Below are positions 27,645 to 37,093 of a stretch of DNA of 64,000 nucleotides, in pieces. Origin of the DNA: Legionella sp. (lineage in GTDB: Bacteria; Pseudomonadota; Gammaproteobacteria; Legionellales; Legionellaceae); contig JAOATK010000035.1 in the NCBI GenBank assembly GCA_030158115.1, positions 98,895-162,894 on the forward strand. Direction: 5' to 3'. The position numbers were made by a program, and so were the translations under genes. Numbering within the stretch: position 1 is the first letter of the stretch; each line of letters starts with the position of its first letter. Under the pieces are notes generated by a model. The model was not told where the DNA came from. It saw only the letters and a list, made by a program, of their open reading frames with translations, and did not search any database.

Positions 27645-28346
27645 TTAAGCCGTATAACGCTGATCATTAAATGGCTTAAGTGACTCAGCAATCTGTTGAT
27701 AGAGCTCTGGAAGCCAACGAGGTTGAGCAAAGGTTGAAGTGGAAGGTTTTTTATGGCGCATGTCGTTGGGTGCGATAATAATTTGCATATGATCTAGTCC
27801 AACACGACGAGCTAAGATAAATAATTGATCAATAGCTAAATCCCCAACAGCTAAACAGCCCACGGATAAATTTTTTCCATGAATAAAAATGTTATTTCCT
27901 AAATTGCCTCTTCCATCTTGATAACCTTTTTGTCGATCATAGTTATTAGGATAGTTAATCATCATCGATAAATGCATGCTGCTAAAAGGATTAAAATTAA
28001 CAAGGCGATAAATTCCTTCTGGAATTTGCTTGTCATTTTCTCTTAATTTAGGCCCAAGGCGTCCGCTAAATCCTGTTAAAGGGTAATTGTGAATATGCTT
28101 CCACTTCTGGTCAGGATTTTTTGCCCAGAGTTCTACTTTTCGTTCTGCCTTAAAAGCAAGAAGTGCTACATCGCGAGGAGGGTAACTAACGCCTGCTTTT
28201 GAAAAAAAGGTTTTAAGTTGAGGCTCTACTCTCAAGCCATAGCGTTTTATAGCATGATCAATGGCTTGGTCCCAATTTAGTTTAGGCGCCATCGAATAAG
28301 TATGCAGGCTCAAGAGCATCATACCAAAAGTAAGAAATCGCTTCAT
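27645..28346 (-). CDS. YkuD-family L,D-transpeptidase
   Basis: From ATG 28346 the 233-residue protein starts with a signal peptide (MKRFLTFGMMLLSLHTYS, likely cut after about 18 residues). The YkuD domain has the catalytic pattern IFIHGKNLSVGCLAVGD: His, then Ser-x-Gly-Cys with the nucleophilic Cys. Such enzymes make 3-3 peptidoglycan cross-links or attach or detach lipoproteins and proteins from the wall. The sequence resembles the murein peptide amidase/transpeptidase subgroup (DpaA/YafK type) by eye, but I do not fix the reaction. It is monocistronic as far as seen. Confidence 0.85.
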   Translation of the reverse strand: MKRFLTFGMMLLSLHTYSMAPKLNWDQAIDHAIKRYGLRVEPQLKTFFSKAGVSYPPRDVALLAFKAERKVELWAKNPDQKWKHIHNYPLTGFSGRLGPKLRENDKQIPEGIYRLVNFNPFSSMHLSMMINYPNNYDRQKGYQDGRGNLGNNIFIHGKNLSVGCLAVGDLAIDQLFILARRVGLDHMQIIIAPNDMRHKKPSTSTFAQPRWLPELYQQIAESLKPFNDQRYTA

Positions 28347-28559
28347 ATAAATACTAAAATAATAAATTATAGGCATGGTATCAAATAACAACCCTGATAA
28401 CAATTCAAAAATTTATATAGTTATATCAGTATTTTATGTTGATAGCTAGAGGATGAAGTTGTAATCCAGGCTCCTTTTTAGTGGGACAAAGAAGTATGTT
28501 TTTCCATCTCCGAAAAAGCGGGAAGGAAAAAATTTAACTTAATAGCAATAAGCTAGCAC

Positions 28560-30596
28560 TTAATTTTTTTTAATTAGTAAAATATAGGGTTGTGTGGGGT
28601 AAGTTGTTCTTTTGATGATTGTTTCAGGTAGAGTTATTTTTCTAAGCTCGAAAAGGTTTTGAGAAGGGGCAAGATATAATATAGGATCGATTAAGTTAGG
28701 AAAATAACCAGGTTCTTTTGAGTGTTTATGATTTTTTGGAGCACTCGGATGAATGCTTCCTATCCATAAAGGCTTATTAGATTCAGTTAAATTATAATTA
28801 GACTCCCATATACGTAACTCTAAAATTAACTTAGAACGAATATCTTTATAGGTCATGATTAATGTGGGAACTTTATTATTGTATAATTGGGGCAATAAAG
28901 ACAGCTTCACTTCATTAGATCGCCTGCTAATACGCATTAATAAGGTATTAAAAAAAGACTCGCTTTGAGATTCCCAGCCTCGAGCTTGCAGATCTTCTTC
29001 TAATAACTGCAGATTTCCTGAGTATTCAATATTAAGTAAACTGGTTCTTTTTCCAATGCGATTAAGCCTGTAAACAGGTAAGATAGGTTTATTTTGATTC
29101 CACCAATTTGCTTCACTGAGAGAAAATTCTTTGTGGTAGGGCGTGTGGTTATAAGATAATTTATGAAAATTAACATAACAAGCTAATATTGAAGGTAAAA
29201 TAATGCCTAGGAATAGCGAGGCAATAAGTGATACCCCATGTTTAATCTTTTTTGCTTCCTTATCATTTTTTCTATAGGTCAGATAAAAAATCAGGCCAAT
29301 AAACGCGCCAGCAAAATAGGAGGCAAGTACATCAGCCAGCCAATAATCACCTAAATAAATAGCGCCAAAACCACTTAGACCCAAAGCTGTTATTAGGACG
29401 GTTCTTAAGATATTGGTAAACAACAAATAGCCGTTATTAATATAAAATAGGATAAATCCATAAACGGCAGTTGCAACCATTAAGTTGACTGCCGGAAAGG
29501 ACGAACCATCCATTAAAACTAATAACCCTGGTGGTCGGGGGCTATCTACATAATAAGAAAGCAAAAAAGCCACAAAACTACTCAAAATAATTAAACCGCT
29601 TAAATACAAAATGGCTCTAGAATTTTTGTAATAAATAAACCAAGCACAAGAAATAATAAAAAGGCAGCTTATAGTGAGTGTAGAAGTTAATTGTGTGCAA
29701 AAAATAAAAAATGCTTCCAAAATAACTGTATGGAAACTTTGAATAAATAAATGGGTGGGAATATTTGCACTATTTAGCCATTCCCCTTGAATAACGAAGC
29801 CTAACACAGTGATAAAACAGAAGAAACACAGTAAGGAAATGAAGGCAAGCAAAGCGGTTGTGTCGTGCGTTTCCTCTTTGGGTGGTGTAATAAAGTCATA
29901 TAATAACCTGCCTGACGAAGAGTTTTTCAATTTTAGCCAGATAGGATGAAGATGACGTTTTAAGAGGGAGTTTAATACATTAAGAAGCCATTTGAGCATG
30001 ATACCCAAAACCCAAATGACAGCAAGTAATATTAATATTAAGACAAAAAGATGAGTCGCTCTTTCTGGTGATAAATCATGGCTAGCAGTGCCAATAAGCA
30101 CACCAGGCATAACATATAAAAGAGACCAGCCTATAGCAGATAGTATATTTGCTATCAAAAAACTCCACTGGGGCATACGTAGTATTCCCGCAATGATTGG
30201 GGTAATAGATCGTAAAGGACCAATAAATCGTCCGATTAAAACACTTTTTCCACCATGTAAGGCAAAAAAATCTTTCCCGTATTGAAGCCAATGTGGGTAT
30301 TTTTTAAAGGGCCAAATATCAATTAAACGCTCACTGTAGATATACCCTATGGCATAACTGAGGCTATCGCCTGCAACTGCTCCGAGAATTGCAGCTAACA
30401 AAGTTAGATTGACAGGCATAATGCCCGAACCGGCAAGTATTCCTATTGCGGTCATTGTCACGCTACCAGGAACAATACTTCCAATAATGGCTAGTGATTC
30501 TGATAAGGAAATAAGAAATGTGATGAGCAAAGCCCAATTGGGATTGTTTTGTAACCAATTAGTCAGTGGCTGTACATATTCAGCAAACAAACTCAT
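28560..30596 (-). CDS. DedA-PAP2-LssY_C fusion membrane protein
   Basis: This 678-residue protein has three parts. Residues 1-200 are DedA/SNARE-associated (ESLAIIGSIVPGS, RFIGPLRSITPIIAG), as in polyprenyl-phosphate or phospholipid flippases. Residues about 245-435 form a PAP2-like six-helix domain. Residues about 495-678 resemble the LssY C-terminal domain. The PAP2 part keeps PRPPG (353-357), but the PSGH motif reads FPAVN and the SRxYLGxHW motif reads GAIYLGDYW, so the catalytic Ser, His, Arg and second His are gone. The domain calls are firm. The inactivity is inference. Confidence 0.85.
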   Translation of the reverse strand: MSLFAEYVQPLTNWLQNNPNWALLITFLISLSESLAIIGSIVPGSVTMTAIGILAGSGIMPVNLTLLAAILGAVAGDSLSYAIGYIYSERLIDIWPFKKYPHWLQYGKDFFALHGGKSVLIGRFIGPLRSITPIIAGILRMPQWSFLIANILSAIGWSLLYVMPGVLIGTASHDLSPERATHLFVLILILLAVIWVLGIMLKWLLNVLNSLLKRHLHPIWLKLKNSSSGRLLYDFITPPKEETHDTTALLAFISLLCFFCFITVLGFVIQGEWLNSANIPTHLFIQSFHTVILEAFFIFCTQLTSTLTISCLFIISCAWFIYYKNSRAILYLSGLIILSSFVAFLLSYYVDSPRPPGLLVLMDGSSFPAVNLMVATAVYGFILFYINNGYLLFTNILRTVLITALGLSGFGAIYLGDYWLADVLASYFAGAFIGLIFYLTYRKNDKEAKKIKHGVSLIASLFLGIILPSILACYVNFHKLSYNHTPYHKEFSLSEANWWNQNKPILPVYRLNRIGKRTSLLNIEYSGNLQLLEEDLQARGWESQSESFFNTLLMRISRRSNEVKLSLLPQLYNNKVPTLIMTYKDIRSKLILELRIWESNYNLTESNKPLWIGSIHPSAPKNHKHSKEPGYFPNLIDPILYLAPSQNLFELRKITLPETIIKRTTYPTQPYILLIKKN

Positions 30597-30602
30597 AGCA
30601 TC

Positions 30603-31205
30603 TCATTGATTAAAGTGGTCTAGGACATGTTGCATTAGCTGTTGATTGACATCACTTAATAAAATAGCAGGATCAAAATGACTTATTTGAGTCATCTCCA
30701 TTTTGGAAAATCCACAAGGATTTATGCCAAGAAAAGGTTTTAAATCCATATCAACATTTAGTGCAATACCATGATAAGTACAGCCATTCTTAACTCTTAA
30801 GCCAATTGATGCGATTTTTTTTTCTTTTACATAAACTCCAGGAGCACCGCATTGAATCGATCCTGTAATATGATACTGTGTCAAAACAGATAATAAAATT
30901 TGCTCTAATTGAGATACTAGGGCTCTTATTCCTAAATTTCGTCGATTGATATCCATTAGCAGGTAGGCAACTAATTGACCTGGGCCGTGATAAGTAACTT
31001 GGCCACCACGATCCGATTGAATAACAGGTATTGAGGCGGGATTTAATATATGCTCAGGTTTTCCTGCCTGCCCCTGGGTATAAACAGGAAAATGTTCTAA
31101 TAACCAGAGTTCATCTTCTGTTTGCTCATTACGATTAAGAGTAAACTCTTTCATCTGAAGCCAAACATCTTGGTAGGGTTGAATACCGAGCTGTCTAATA
31201 TTCAT
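30603..31205 (-). CDS. lipB: Octanoyl-[acyl carrier protein]:protein N-octanoyltransferase
   Basis: LipB moves octanoyl from ACP to lipoyl domains, the first step of lipoate synthesis. It is 200 residues with [18 protein letters not shown], the catalytic Lys/Cys region [17 protein letters not shown] and the ALNVDMDL strand. Its ATG shares one base with the ybeD stop. Confidence 0.95.
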   Translation of the reverse strand: MNIRQLGIQPYQDVWLQMKEFTLNRNEQTEDELWLLEHFPVYTQGQAGKPEHILNPASIPVIQSDRGGQVTYHGPGQLVAYLLMDINRRNLGIRALVSQLEQILLSVLTQYHITGSIQCGAPGVYVKEKKIASIGLRVKNGCTYHGIALNVDMDLKPFLGINPCGFSKMEMTQISHFDPAILLSDVNQQLMQHVLDHFNQ

Positions 31206-31468
31206 TAGAGAACCATTTTTATGTCAGGGTGCTTTGTTACATCTTGATAAAAAGCATCAAGCATTTTTTGATCTTGAGCATAAACAGTGACAGTAATTGC
31301 CAAGTAGTTATTTCCTTGACTCAATTTATGCGTTATTTTTTCTTGCTCAATATCAGGAAAATGTTTGAGCGTAATTTCTCTAATTTCTTTGAGAAATGTT
31401 GGGGAATTACTCCCCATAACTTTTATTGGAAAATGGCAAGGAAATTCAATTAAGGTTTTTTTTGTCAT
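31205..31468 (-). CDS. ybeD: YbeD/DUF493 family regulator-like protein
   Basis: This 87-residue protein belongs to the small ACT-like YbeD family ([11 protein letters not shown] at the start, [20 protein letters not shown]-terminal HPDIKMVL). Its biochemical function is unsettled. It sits between dacC and lipB, as in enterics, which supports the call. Confidence 0.92.
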   Translation of the reverse strand: MTKKTLIEFPCHFPIKVMGSNSPTFLKEIREITLKHFPDIEQEKITHKLSQGNNYLAITVTVYAQDQKMLDAFYQDVTKHPDIKMVL

Positions 31469-31483
31469 TTTGAGTAAACCTTA

Positions 31484-32728
31484 TTAGCTAAACCAGCGTT
31501 TAAATGCTAAACGTACAGAGTCTTTTGCGCGAGTGAGAAATCCACCATCTTCTACCTCTTGCAAGGCATAAACAGGACGAGTAGATATCACGTTATTATC
31601 AAATTGCACGACTAGCTCACCAATCTTGTCACCTTTTTTAATAGGAGCTTCTAGGTAAGAAGGAACCTTAGTTGAAATGCTAAGACGTTGATATTGACCG
31701 GTTGGGATGGTGATGAATTGATCATCATTTAAGCCGATAGAGATCTTATCTACAGCGCCCTTATAAAGAGGGAGCTCAGCAATGGATTGTCCTGATTTAT
31801 AGAGTTGGTGGGTTTCAAAAAATCTAAAGCCATAATTTAATAATTTTTCACTGTCATCCGCACGAGTTGAATCATTAGGTTCTCCTAGTACAACTGCTAA
31901 TAAACGCATATTCTCACGTTTTGCAGAGGATACAAGGCAAAATCCGGCGTCATTTGTATGACCTGTTTTTAATCCATCAACTTGATTATTGCGCCATAAC
32001 AGACGATTTCTATTGGGTTGTCTGATGCCATTAAAAGTAAACCATTTTTGTTTGTACCAACCATAATATTGTGGGAAGTCAATAATCAAGCCTCTGCCAA
32101 GAATCGCTAAATCTTTTGCTGTTGTATATAAAGCAGGATCAGGTAAACCTGTGCTGTCTGTGAAATGACTGTTTTTCATCCCTAAATTTTGAGCTTGCTG
32201 ATTCATAATATCGGTAAAAGAGTTTTCAGTTCCACCTACATGTTCGGCCATCGCAACGCAAGCATCATTTCCTGAATCGACAATAATACCTTTTAATAAG
32301 TCTTCAACAGGTACTTCTTGGCCTTCCTTAACAAACATGCGTGAGCCACCAATTTTCCAGGCATCACGACTTACACGTACCTTGTCAGTCAAATGAATTT
32401 GATCATTATGAAGTGCGCTTGAGATCACATATAAGGTCATCATTTTGGTTAAACTAGCAGGAGGAAGACGATCCTCGCTATTTTTTTCAGCAATAATTTT
32501 CCCGCTGTTTACATCAATCAAGATATAAGCTTTTGCACTAAGAGTTGGTGCAGATGGAGTAACAAGTGGTTTAGCTGTTACGGTGGGAGATGGTCTTTCC
32601 AAATCCGCAGTTGGACGTGTTCTTTCTAGCTCAGTTGCTGAAGTAGTCTCAGCAAAAGTATTTGTAGTTTGAATAAATAAAGTTATAAGAAACAATGTTG
32701 TCATTAAAATAGACGTTGAGCGTGTCAT
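31484..32728 (-). CDS. dacC: D-alanyl-D-alanine carboxypeptidase (PBP5/6 type)
   Basis: It trims the terminal D-Ala from peptidoglycan pentapeptides in the periplasm. The 414-residue protein has a signal peptide (to about residue 27) and a Pro/Thr-rich linker. The penicillin-binding domain shows SLTK (nucleophile Ser), SGND and KTGHTNDAG. A C-terminal beta domain and an amphipathic membrane anchor (VRLAFKRWFS) follow. Whether to call it dacA or dacC cannot be decided from sequence. A promoter and leader hairpin lie upstream. Confidence 0.93.
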   Translation of the reverse strand: MTRSTSILMTTLFLITLFIQTTNTFAETTSATELERTRPTADLERPSPTVTAKPLVTPSAPTLSAKAYILIDVNSGKIIAEKNSEDRLPPASLTKMMTLYVISSALHNDQIHLTDKVRVSRDAWKIGGSRMFVKEGQEVPVEDLLKGIIVDSGNDACVAMAEHVGGTENSFTDIMNQQAQNLGMKNSHFTDSTGLPDPALYTTAKDLAILGRGLIIDFPQYYGWYKQKWFTFNGIRQPNRNRLLWRNNQVDGLKTGHTNDAGFCLVSSAKRENMRLLAVVLGEPNDSTRADDSEKLLNYGFRFFETHQLYKSGQSIAELPLYKGAVDKISIGLNDDQFITIPTGQYQRLSISTKVPSYLEAPIKKGDKIGELVVQFDNNVISTRPVYALQEVEDGGFLTRAKDSVRLAFKRWFS

Positions 32729-32740
32729 GTTTTTATCCGA

Positions 32741-32789
32741 GATAGTTACAAAATGAAACTATCTTATCACAGCCTTGCCAGGCAACCAA
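32741..32789 (-). promoter_or_regulatory. dacC promoter and leader hairpin
   Basis: On the minus strand TTGGTT (32789-32784) and TAAGAT (32766-32761) have a 17-base spacer. Arms at 32741-32747 and 32757-32763 (GATAGTT/AACTATC) form a 7-bp hairpin overlapping the -10 region. This is a sequence prediction only. Confidence 0.4.
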
Positions 32790-32976
32790 TTGAGAGAGGA
32801 AAAATATTCAATTATTTTAAGCTAGACAGGCAAAAAAATAATAAATCGAAAAAAGGGAAAAATGCAGATTGTTTTTAATTTTAATTTAAAGCCTATTTCC
32901 TAGCCACCAAATGTTTTTTCTAGCAAATTGAATACTTATTCCAGAAACAAACAAGAATGCTCACCAAAATGACGCA

Positions 32977-34821
32977 TTAGTTTGCATACTTCAATAGTAA
33001 GTACCCACGGGTCCAGGTGAGAACCGTCTCATTAGCTGCGTTGCTGGTATCCAGAACACCCGTGAAAATAGCAGTACTACCCGTAAAAAGACCTGAAACT
33101 CCAAATAAATAGCTGAACATGAAGTTCCCATTAGGACAAACATTTTGTGCTATAGGGTTGTTTGCTACAGTCCCACTGCAATAAGTCTGAAGATGTGCCT
33201 GAAAGTCTGCTGAATCAAAACCGGTTTTCGGAAAATAGCCCACGTCTCTTGGTGTGTAGAAGAAATTATCAATCCCTACAAATGGCGAGTTGCTGGTTTC
33301 TAAAGCAGTTTTAAATGAGGACATGGTCGCTATCGATCCCTCATTGAACGTGCCATAATTATTTCTCTCTAGCGAAGTCACTTGATTTACGATCTTGTCG
33401 TATAAGGCAGAACAGGAAGTCATGTTATAATCTGGTAATCCGACAAGCAGAAGAGAATCAATAGTAACAGTGGTCCATGGTGTATTTAAGTAGTCAGCAT
33501 TGGTTGGAAATGGATAGACTGAAAATACCTGGTTGCTTGGGTATAGTTGAATACCACTTTTTTCTTTCGTATTATTCGACGTCGCACTGCTTGCATAGCA
33601 TACAACTCCGCCATTATTATTGTTGTAGTCAAAAGATTTGACATACTTGCGGGCATCATCACCACCCAATCCTAAGAATGTCTTACTGTATACATTAAAG
33701 GCATAACCATTAAGTGCAACTCGGTAAACGTTACCTGCATCGCTCGGAGGGGTGTCGGTTGGAAAGGCTATTTGCATTGAAGAACCACCCACCTCAAAGT
33801 CGCCAACAGGAGGTTGAACCGATTGACTGACAGTAGTATTTCCGCCGAAACTATTGTAGTAATAGTCATTGAGATTAGTCCAGGTCCAGACTCCTTCTTC
33901 ACTATTGCCATTGATTGTTTTAAATTCACCAACGCCATATCCCCATTGGGCAACGTAAGTCTTCATCTGATTATAATATTCAAGAATCTGTGCTGTTGTT
34001 TTGCTTCCGCCATTTCGCTCATCTTCTGTGCGCATTCCTGCTGTGGCAAATAACTCAATCTTTACTTGTGACTGCGTCAGATTCAAACCCGGATTATTAT
34101 TATTTAGGACAGCAATTGCCTCATCAAGTTGGATTAACAATGGCTGAATCACACAAGGTTCAACATCGAGTTGACTCAAGTTGATGTACCTTGGGCAATT
34201 GGGTGGCAATGGCTGATCCAAATCAATAGATCCATTGTCATTGAGAAAGTCATTGATCCCGTCATCATCATTTTCGAAGGTATCAATTTTATCAATAATG
34301 GGGTAACCCCCATTTCCTGGGATCACCTTGAAAAAAGAGAGGCGAGTCCCACTGCTACCAGCATCAACTATAGCTGTATAGACAGGATTTTCTGATATCA
34401 CATTCAAAGGGAAATTGGTCCCTGCACAACAAGTTGTACATCCGCCTAAACAAGCAAAAAGATGATGCTGGGGATTTGGATCGTTAGCATTTATAGGACC
34501 TGTTACACTTAGTTCCAGGGTACAATTAGCCTTGGAGGCGAGCTGAAATGTAGTACCACAAAGGTCTGGATACGCTCCATCAACCGTCACCTGAGTCGTA
34601 TTTGGAGGAAGATATTTAATATAATTTCCCGTATGAGAGCTGCCAGTAGTGTTGGTGACCGTATATAGTGCTTTTACACTCCCTCCAATCGTCACATGAG
34701 TTGGTAATGATGTGCCTGCTTTCGGAACAATACTAAATACAGTCGTATAACCACTTGTGCTACTTATACTCAACACAGAGAAAATTAAAAATTGTATCAT
34801 CCATTTAAATTTTGTGTTCAT
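32977..34821 (-). CDS. Secreted GDA1/CD39 nucleoside triphosphate diphosphohydrolase
   Basis: Ecto-NTPDases hydrolyse NTPs and NDPs. This 614-residue protein has a signal peptide (residues 1-24), an N-terminal beta domain of about 120 residues with several Cys, and then all five apyrase conserved regions: DAGSSGTR (153-160), ATAGMR (259-264), SEEGVWTW (307-314), EVGGSSMQIAF (343-353) and TWTRGYLL near the C-terminus. L. pneumophila secretes related NTPDases (Lpg1905, Lpg0971) that aid intracellular growth (known). This one has a different front domain. One base separates it from the upstream barrel gene, with an AAGGA site inside that gene's end. Confidence 0.9.
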   Translation of the reverse strand: MNTKFKWMIQFLIFSVLSISSTSGYTTVFSIVPKAGTSLPTHVTIGGSVKALYTVTNTTGSSHTGNYIKYLPPNTTQVTVDGAYPDLCGTTFQLASKANCTLELSVTGPINANDPNPQHHLFACLGGCTTCCAGTNFPLNVISENPVYTAIVDAGSSGTRLSFFKVIPGNGGYPIIDKIDTFENDDDGINDFLNDNGSIDLDQPLPPNCPRYINLSQLDVEPCVIQPLLIQLDEAIAVLNNNNPGLNLTQSQVKIELFATAGMRTEDERNGGSKTTAQILEYYNQMKTYVAQWGYGVGEFKTINGNSEEGVWTWTNLNDYYYNSFGGNTTVSQSVQPPVGDFEVGGSSMQIAFPTDTPPSDAGNVYRVALNGYAFNVYSKTFLGLGGDDARKYVKSFDYNNNNGGVVCYASSATSNNTKEKSGIQLYPSNQVFSVYPFPTNADYLNTPWTTVTIDSLLLVGLPDYNMTSCSALYDKIVNQVTSLERNNYGTFNEGSIATMSSFKTALETSNSPFVGIDNFFYTPRDVGYFPKTGFDSADFQAHLQTYCSGTVANNPIAQNVCPNGNFMFSYLFGVSGLFTGSTAIFTGVLDTSNAANETVLTWTRGYLLLKYAN

Positions 34822-34822
34822 C

Positions 34823-35614
34823 TTAGTCCTTTGCCCACGGAATAAACGTGAGTTGTGCGAGAATTTGATTCGTATACAGGTGTGATTGTTTTAGCTTGTT
34901 TGAAATAGGTATTGCATCTAATTGAGCGCTACCTGTAGTGGTTGATCCTAAATCAGTAAAACGGTAACCAACCCCCACTCGGAATGATTTAGTTAGGCTT
35001 ACATCAATTCCAGGACCGACTGCGTAGGTGAAGTTAGTTTGCGTGTGGTTAGAAAATGCTGGAGTGAACTCTAGAAAAGGGGGCACATTGGTTTGATAAT
35101 GGGATGTTTTATCGGAGACTACTCCTATACCAGCCATCAAAAAAGGTTGAATTTTTTCTTTAACAATCCAGTATAATTTGCCTTCAGCCAATAATTGCTG
35201 GCTTTGTGTTTGGTATCGATAGCTATATGTATTATTAGAAGCTGCGTCAGCGCCCTGAGTTAAAGTGCCATTAGTTGAAATAGTATTGGGTTGTTGATAA
35301 TAGCCTAACCCAGCAATCAATCCCCATAATGAAGAACGCTGGACTTCAGAGCCTATAAAACCACCCAACAGCATATTTGTTTTTGAACCGTTCGATTTGT
35401 AGTTGTAGCTACAAAGATCTAATGGTGCAAACGATTGAGACTGCCCTAGTTGTGAAATAGACGCACCGGCAGTCAGTGTGAAGATCGGTTGTACTTTGTC
35501 TAACTTAGTTGACCTGTTGGAGGTGACGAATGTTCCTGCAAGTGATGAGTTGATACACAGTAGTGAAATAAAAAAAGATAATAAACCATGGTTGATACTT
35601 AGTCCTTTAAGCAT
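34823..35614 (-). CDS. Outer-membrane beta-barrel protein
   Basis: The 263-residue product has a signal peptide ending near SLAG (residue 27). The rest is about eight amphipathic strands with the look of OmpA/OmpW-like small barrels: FTLTAGASISQL, WGLIAGLGYYQQ, LLAEGKLYWIV, IQPFLMAGIGVV, YAVGPGIDVSLTKSFRVGVGYRF and a final QILAQLTFIPW. It ends one base before the NTPDase start, implying co-translation. No specific porin activity can be assigned. Confidence 0.82.
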   Translation of the reverse strand: MLKGLSINHGLLSFFISLLCINSSLAGTFVTSNRSTKLDKVQPIFTLTAGASISQLGQSQSFAPLDLCSYNYKSNGSKTNMLLGGFIGSEVQRSSLWGLIAGLGYYQQPNTISTNGTLTQGADAASNNTYSYRYQTQSQQLLAEGKLYWIVKEKIQPFLMAGIGVVSDKTSHYQTNVPPFLEFTPAFSNHTQTNFTYAVGPGIDVSLTKSFRVGVGYRFTDLGSTTTGSAQLDAIPISNKLKQSHLYTNQILAQLTFIPWAKD

Positions 35615-35899
35615 ATATTTTTACTCAGTTTTTTTGTTCATTGAGTGGCAATGAGCAACAAGACATTGTATCTGGATTTGAAATGTATTAACAACAGTTT
35701 TAATAGTAAAGAAGCGCCATAATACAAGCATTTATTGTTAACGTATTTTTTTGCATAAAAGTCTTTTAATAAAGCTTTAGATGGTGTGTTTTATTTTTTA
35801 TGAGTTTTCTGGAAATTAGGGTGTGTTTTGGAGGGCTCTGCGGGTGATTCAAAGTGCCCCACAAATGCTTATCATATTTAATGAGTTACAAAAGTTATT
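35615..35899. other. Intergenic region, barrel gene to tRNA-Ser
   Basis: 285 bases. The part near 35640-35800 is very AT-rich and likely holds the promoter of the barrel-NTPDase operon, though no clear consensus pair stands out. I see no gene or repeat. Confidence 0.4.
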
Positions 35900-35987
35900 T
35901 GGCGGAGAGACAGGGATTCGAACCCTGGGAAGGTTGCCCTTCAACGGTTTTCAAGACCGCCGCATTCGACCGCTCTGCCATCTCTCC
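35900..35987 (-). tRNA. tRNA-Ser (anticodon UGA)
   Basis: Reading the minus strand from 35987: a 7-bp acceptor stem GGAGAGA/TCTCTCC, D-arm, anticodon stem CGGT/ACCG with loop containing TGA, and a long variable arm typical of serine tRNAs. The T-arm has GGTTCGAATCC, then discriminator G and an encoded CCA. The length is 88 bases including CCA. Confidence 0.97.
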
Positions 35988-35998
35988 GACAGGCAGGA

Positions 35999-36027
35999 AT
36001 ACTAACTTAACGTTCATGCTTTTGCAA
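35999..36027 (-). promoter_or_regulatory. tRNA-Ser promoter
   Basis: On the minus strand TTGCAA (36027-36022) and TAGTAT (36004-35999) have a 17-base spacer. The predicted start is about five bases before the mature tRNA end. Confidence 0.6.
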
Positions 36028-36094
36028 ATATTTTTTTAATTGTCTTATAAATTAAATAATCATTAAGAATACTCGCAAATTAGAGCGTCCTAGG

Positions 36095-36100
36095 TATAAT
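36095..36100 (+). promoter_or_regulatory. Probable bamD -10 box
   Basis: A perfect TATAAT lies 59 bases before the bamD ATG. The -35 region is weak (TCGCAA at a 16-base spacing). Confidence 0.4.
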
Positions 36101-36159
36101 GTTCAAAAATTCCTTGCTGCTTTAGGCAGATATTTATAGATATAACATAGGTGTAGGTT

Positions 36160-36936
36160 ATGAAACGAATTCAAATCTTGTGTATCGTCTTTCTGATTTT
36201 TTCTTTATCTTCTTGTAAGACTTGGTGGGGTAAGGATGATGAGGATAAAAATCCCTTTAAAGGGATGACTGCTGAGCAGTTGCATGCAGACTCTCAAAAA
36301 GCATTACATAAAAAGGAATATGCTAGTGCCATTAAACGACTTGAAGCAATGGAAACCATGTATCCGTTTAGTGATTACACAGAAAGTTCACAAATGGATT
36401 TGATTTATGCCTATTATAAAAATGAAGATTATCCATCGGCTTCAGCAACAGCTGAGCGTTTTATCCATCTTTACCCCCGTGCTAAAAATGTGGATTATGC
36501 GTATTACATGAGAGGTTTGGCTGATTTTCAACAAACACGTGGCGTTTTTGCTAAAATATTGCCAATGGATGAGTCTTCCAGGGATCCTGGTACCCAGGTA
36601 CAAGCTTACTCAGATTTTGCTGTGTTAATTGAGCGATTTCCTGACAGTAAATATAAGGCTAACGCTTTGCAGCGCATGATTTATTTGCGTAACATGTTTG
36701 CGCAGCAGGAGTTGAATGTTTCTCAATTTTATTTTAAGCGCAAAATGTATGTGGCAGCTATTGAGCGCGCTAGCTACCTTGTGAAAAATTACCCTCAAGC
36801 CCCAAGTGTTCAGCAGGCTTTGGCGATTATGTATGAATCTAATAAGGCGCTGGGCTTTAATAAAGCTGCTGAAGAGGTAAGAACAGTTTATGCTGCTACT
36901 TACCATACAACTAGTATGGTTCGTGCTCGTATTTAA
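36160..36936 (+). CDS. bamD: Outer-membrane assembly lipoprotein BamD
   Basis: BamD is the essential TPR lipoprotein of the BAM complex. The 258-residue precursor has a lipoprotein signal (lipobox LSSC, Cys at residue 19). Five TPR-like repeats follow with the family segment YPFSDYTESSQMDLIYAYYKNEDYPSA and RFPDSKYKANALQRM. A small extra C-terminal tail follows. It is monocistronic and convergent with rdgC. Confidence 0.95.
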   Translation: MKRIQILCIVFLIFSLSSCKTWWGKDDEDKNPFKGMTAEQLHADSQKALHKKEYASAIKRLEAMETMYPFSDYTESSQMDLIYAYYKNEDYPSASATAERFIHLYPRAKNVDYAYYMRGLADFQQTRGVFAKILPMDESSRDPGTQVQAYSDFAVLIERFPDSKYKANALQRMIYLRNMFAQQELNVSQFYFKRKMYVAAIERASYLVKNYPQAPSVQQALAIMYESNKALGFNKAAEEVRTVYAATYHTTSMVRARI

Positions 36937-37009
36937 ATTGTCTCACATGAACTTAGAAATACTCTAGTAGTGCAGGGAACTAATATCATTCATTTTAGGA
37001 GTATTGTCT

Positions 37010-37027
37010 TTCCCGCGAAGGCGGGAA
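37010..37027. repeat. Short palindrome TTCCCGC-GAAG-GCGGGAA
   Basis: Seven-bp arms around GAAG lie between the convergent bamD and rdgC genes. This GC-rich word contrasts with the AT-rich surroundings and resembles REP-like repeats of many bacteria. It may serve as a transcript end. Confidence 0.65.
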
Positions 37028-37093
37028 TCTATAGACCCTCAACTTAATAGCAGTGAGGGCATAAGGGCATGGACGATTAACAAGGCTGCGCAA

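Noticed and set aside
33768..34395. Several short frames inside the NTPDase gene
   Set aside because: All lie within a gene with five intact family motifs and show no motifs of their own.
35823..36039. Two short frames covering the tRNA-Ser locus
   Set aside because: They translate the complement of the tRNA. Such frames are common false genes.
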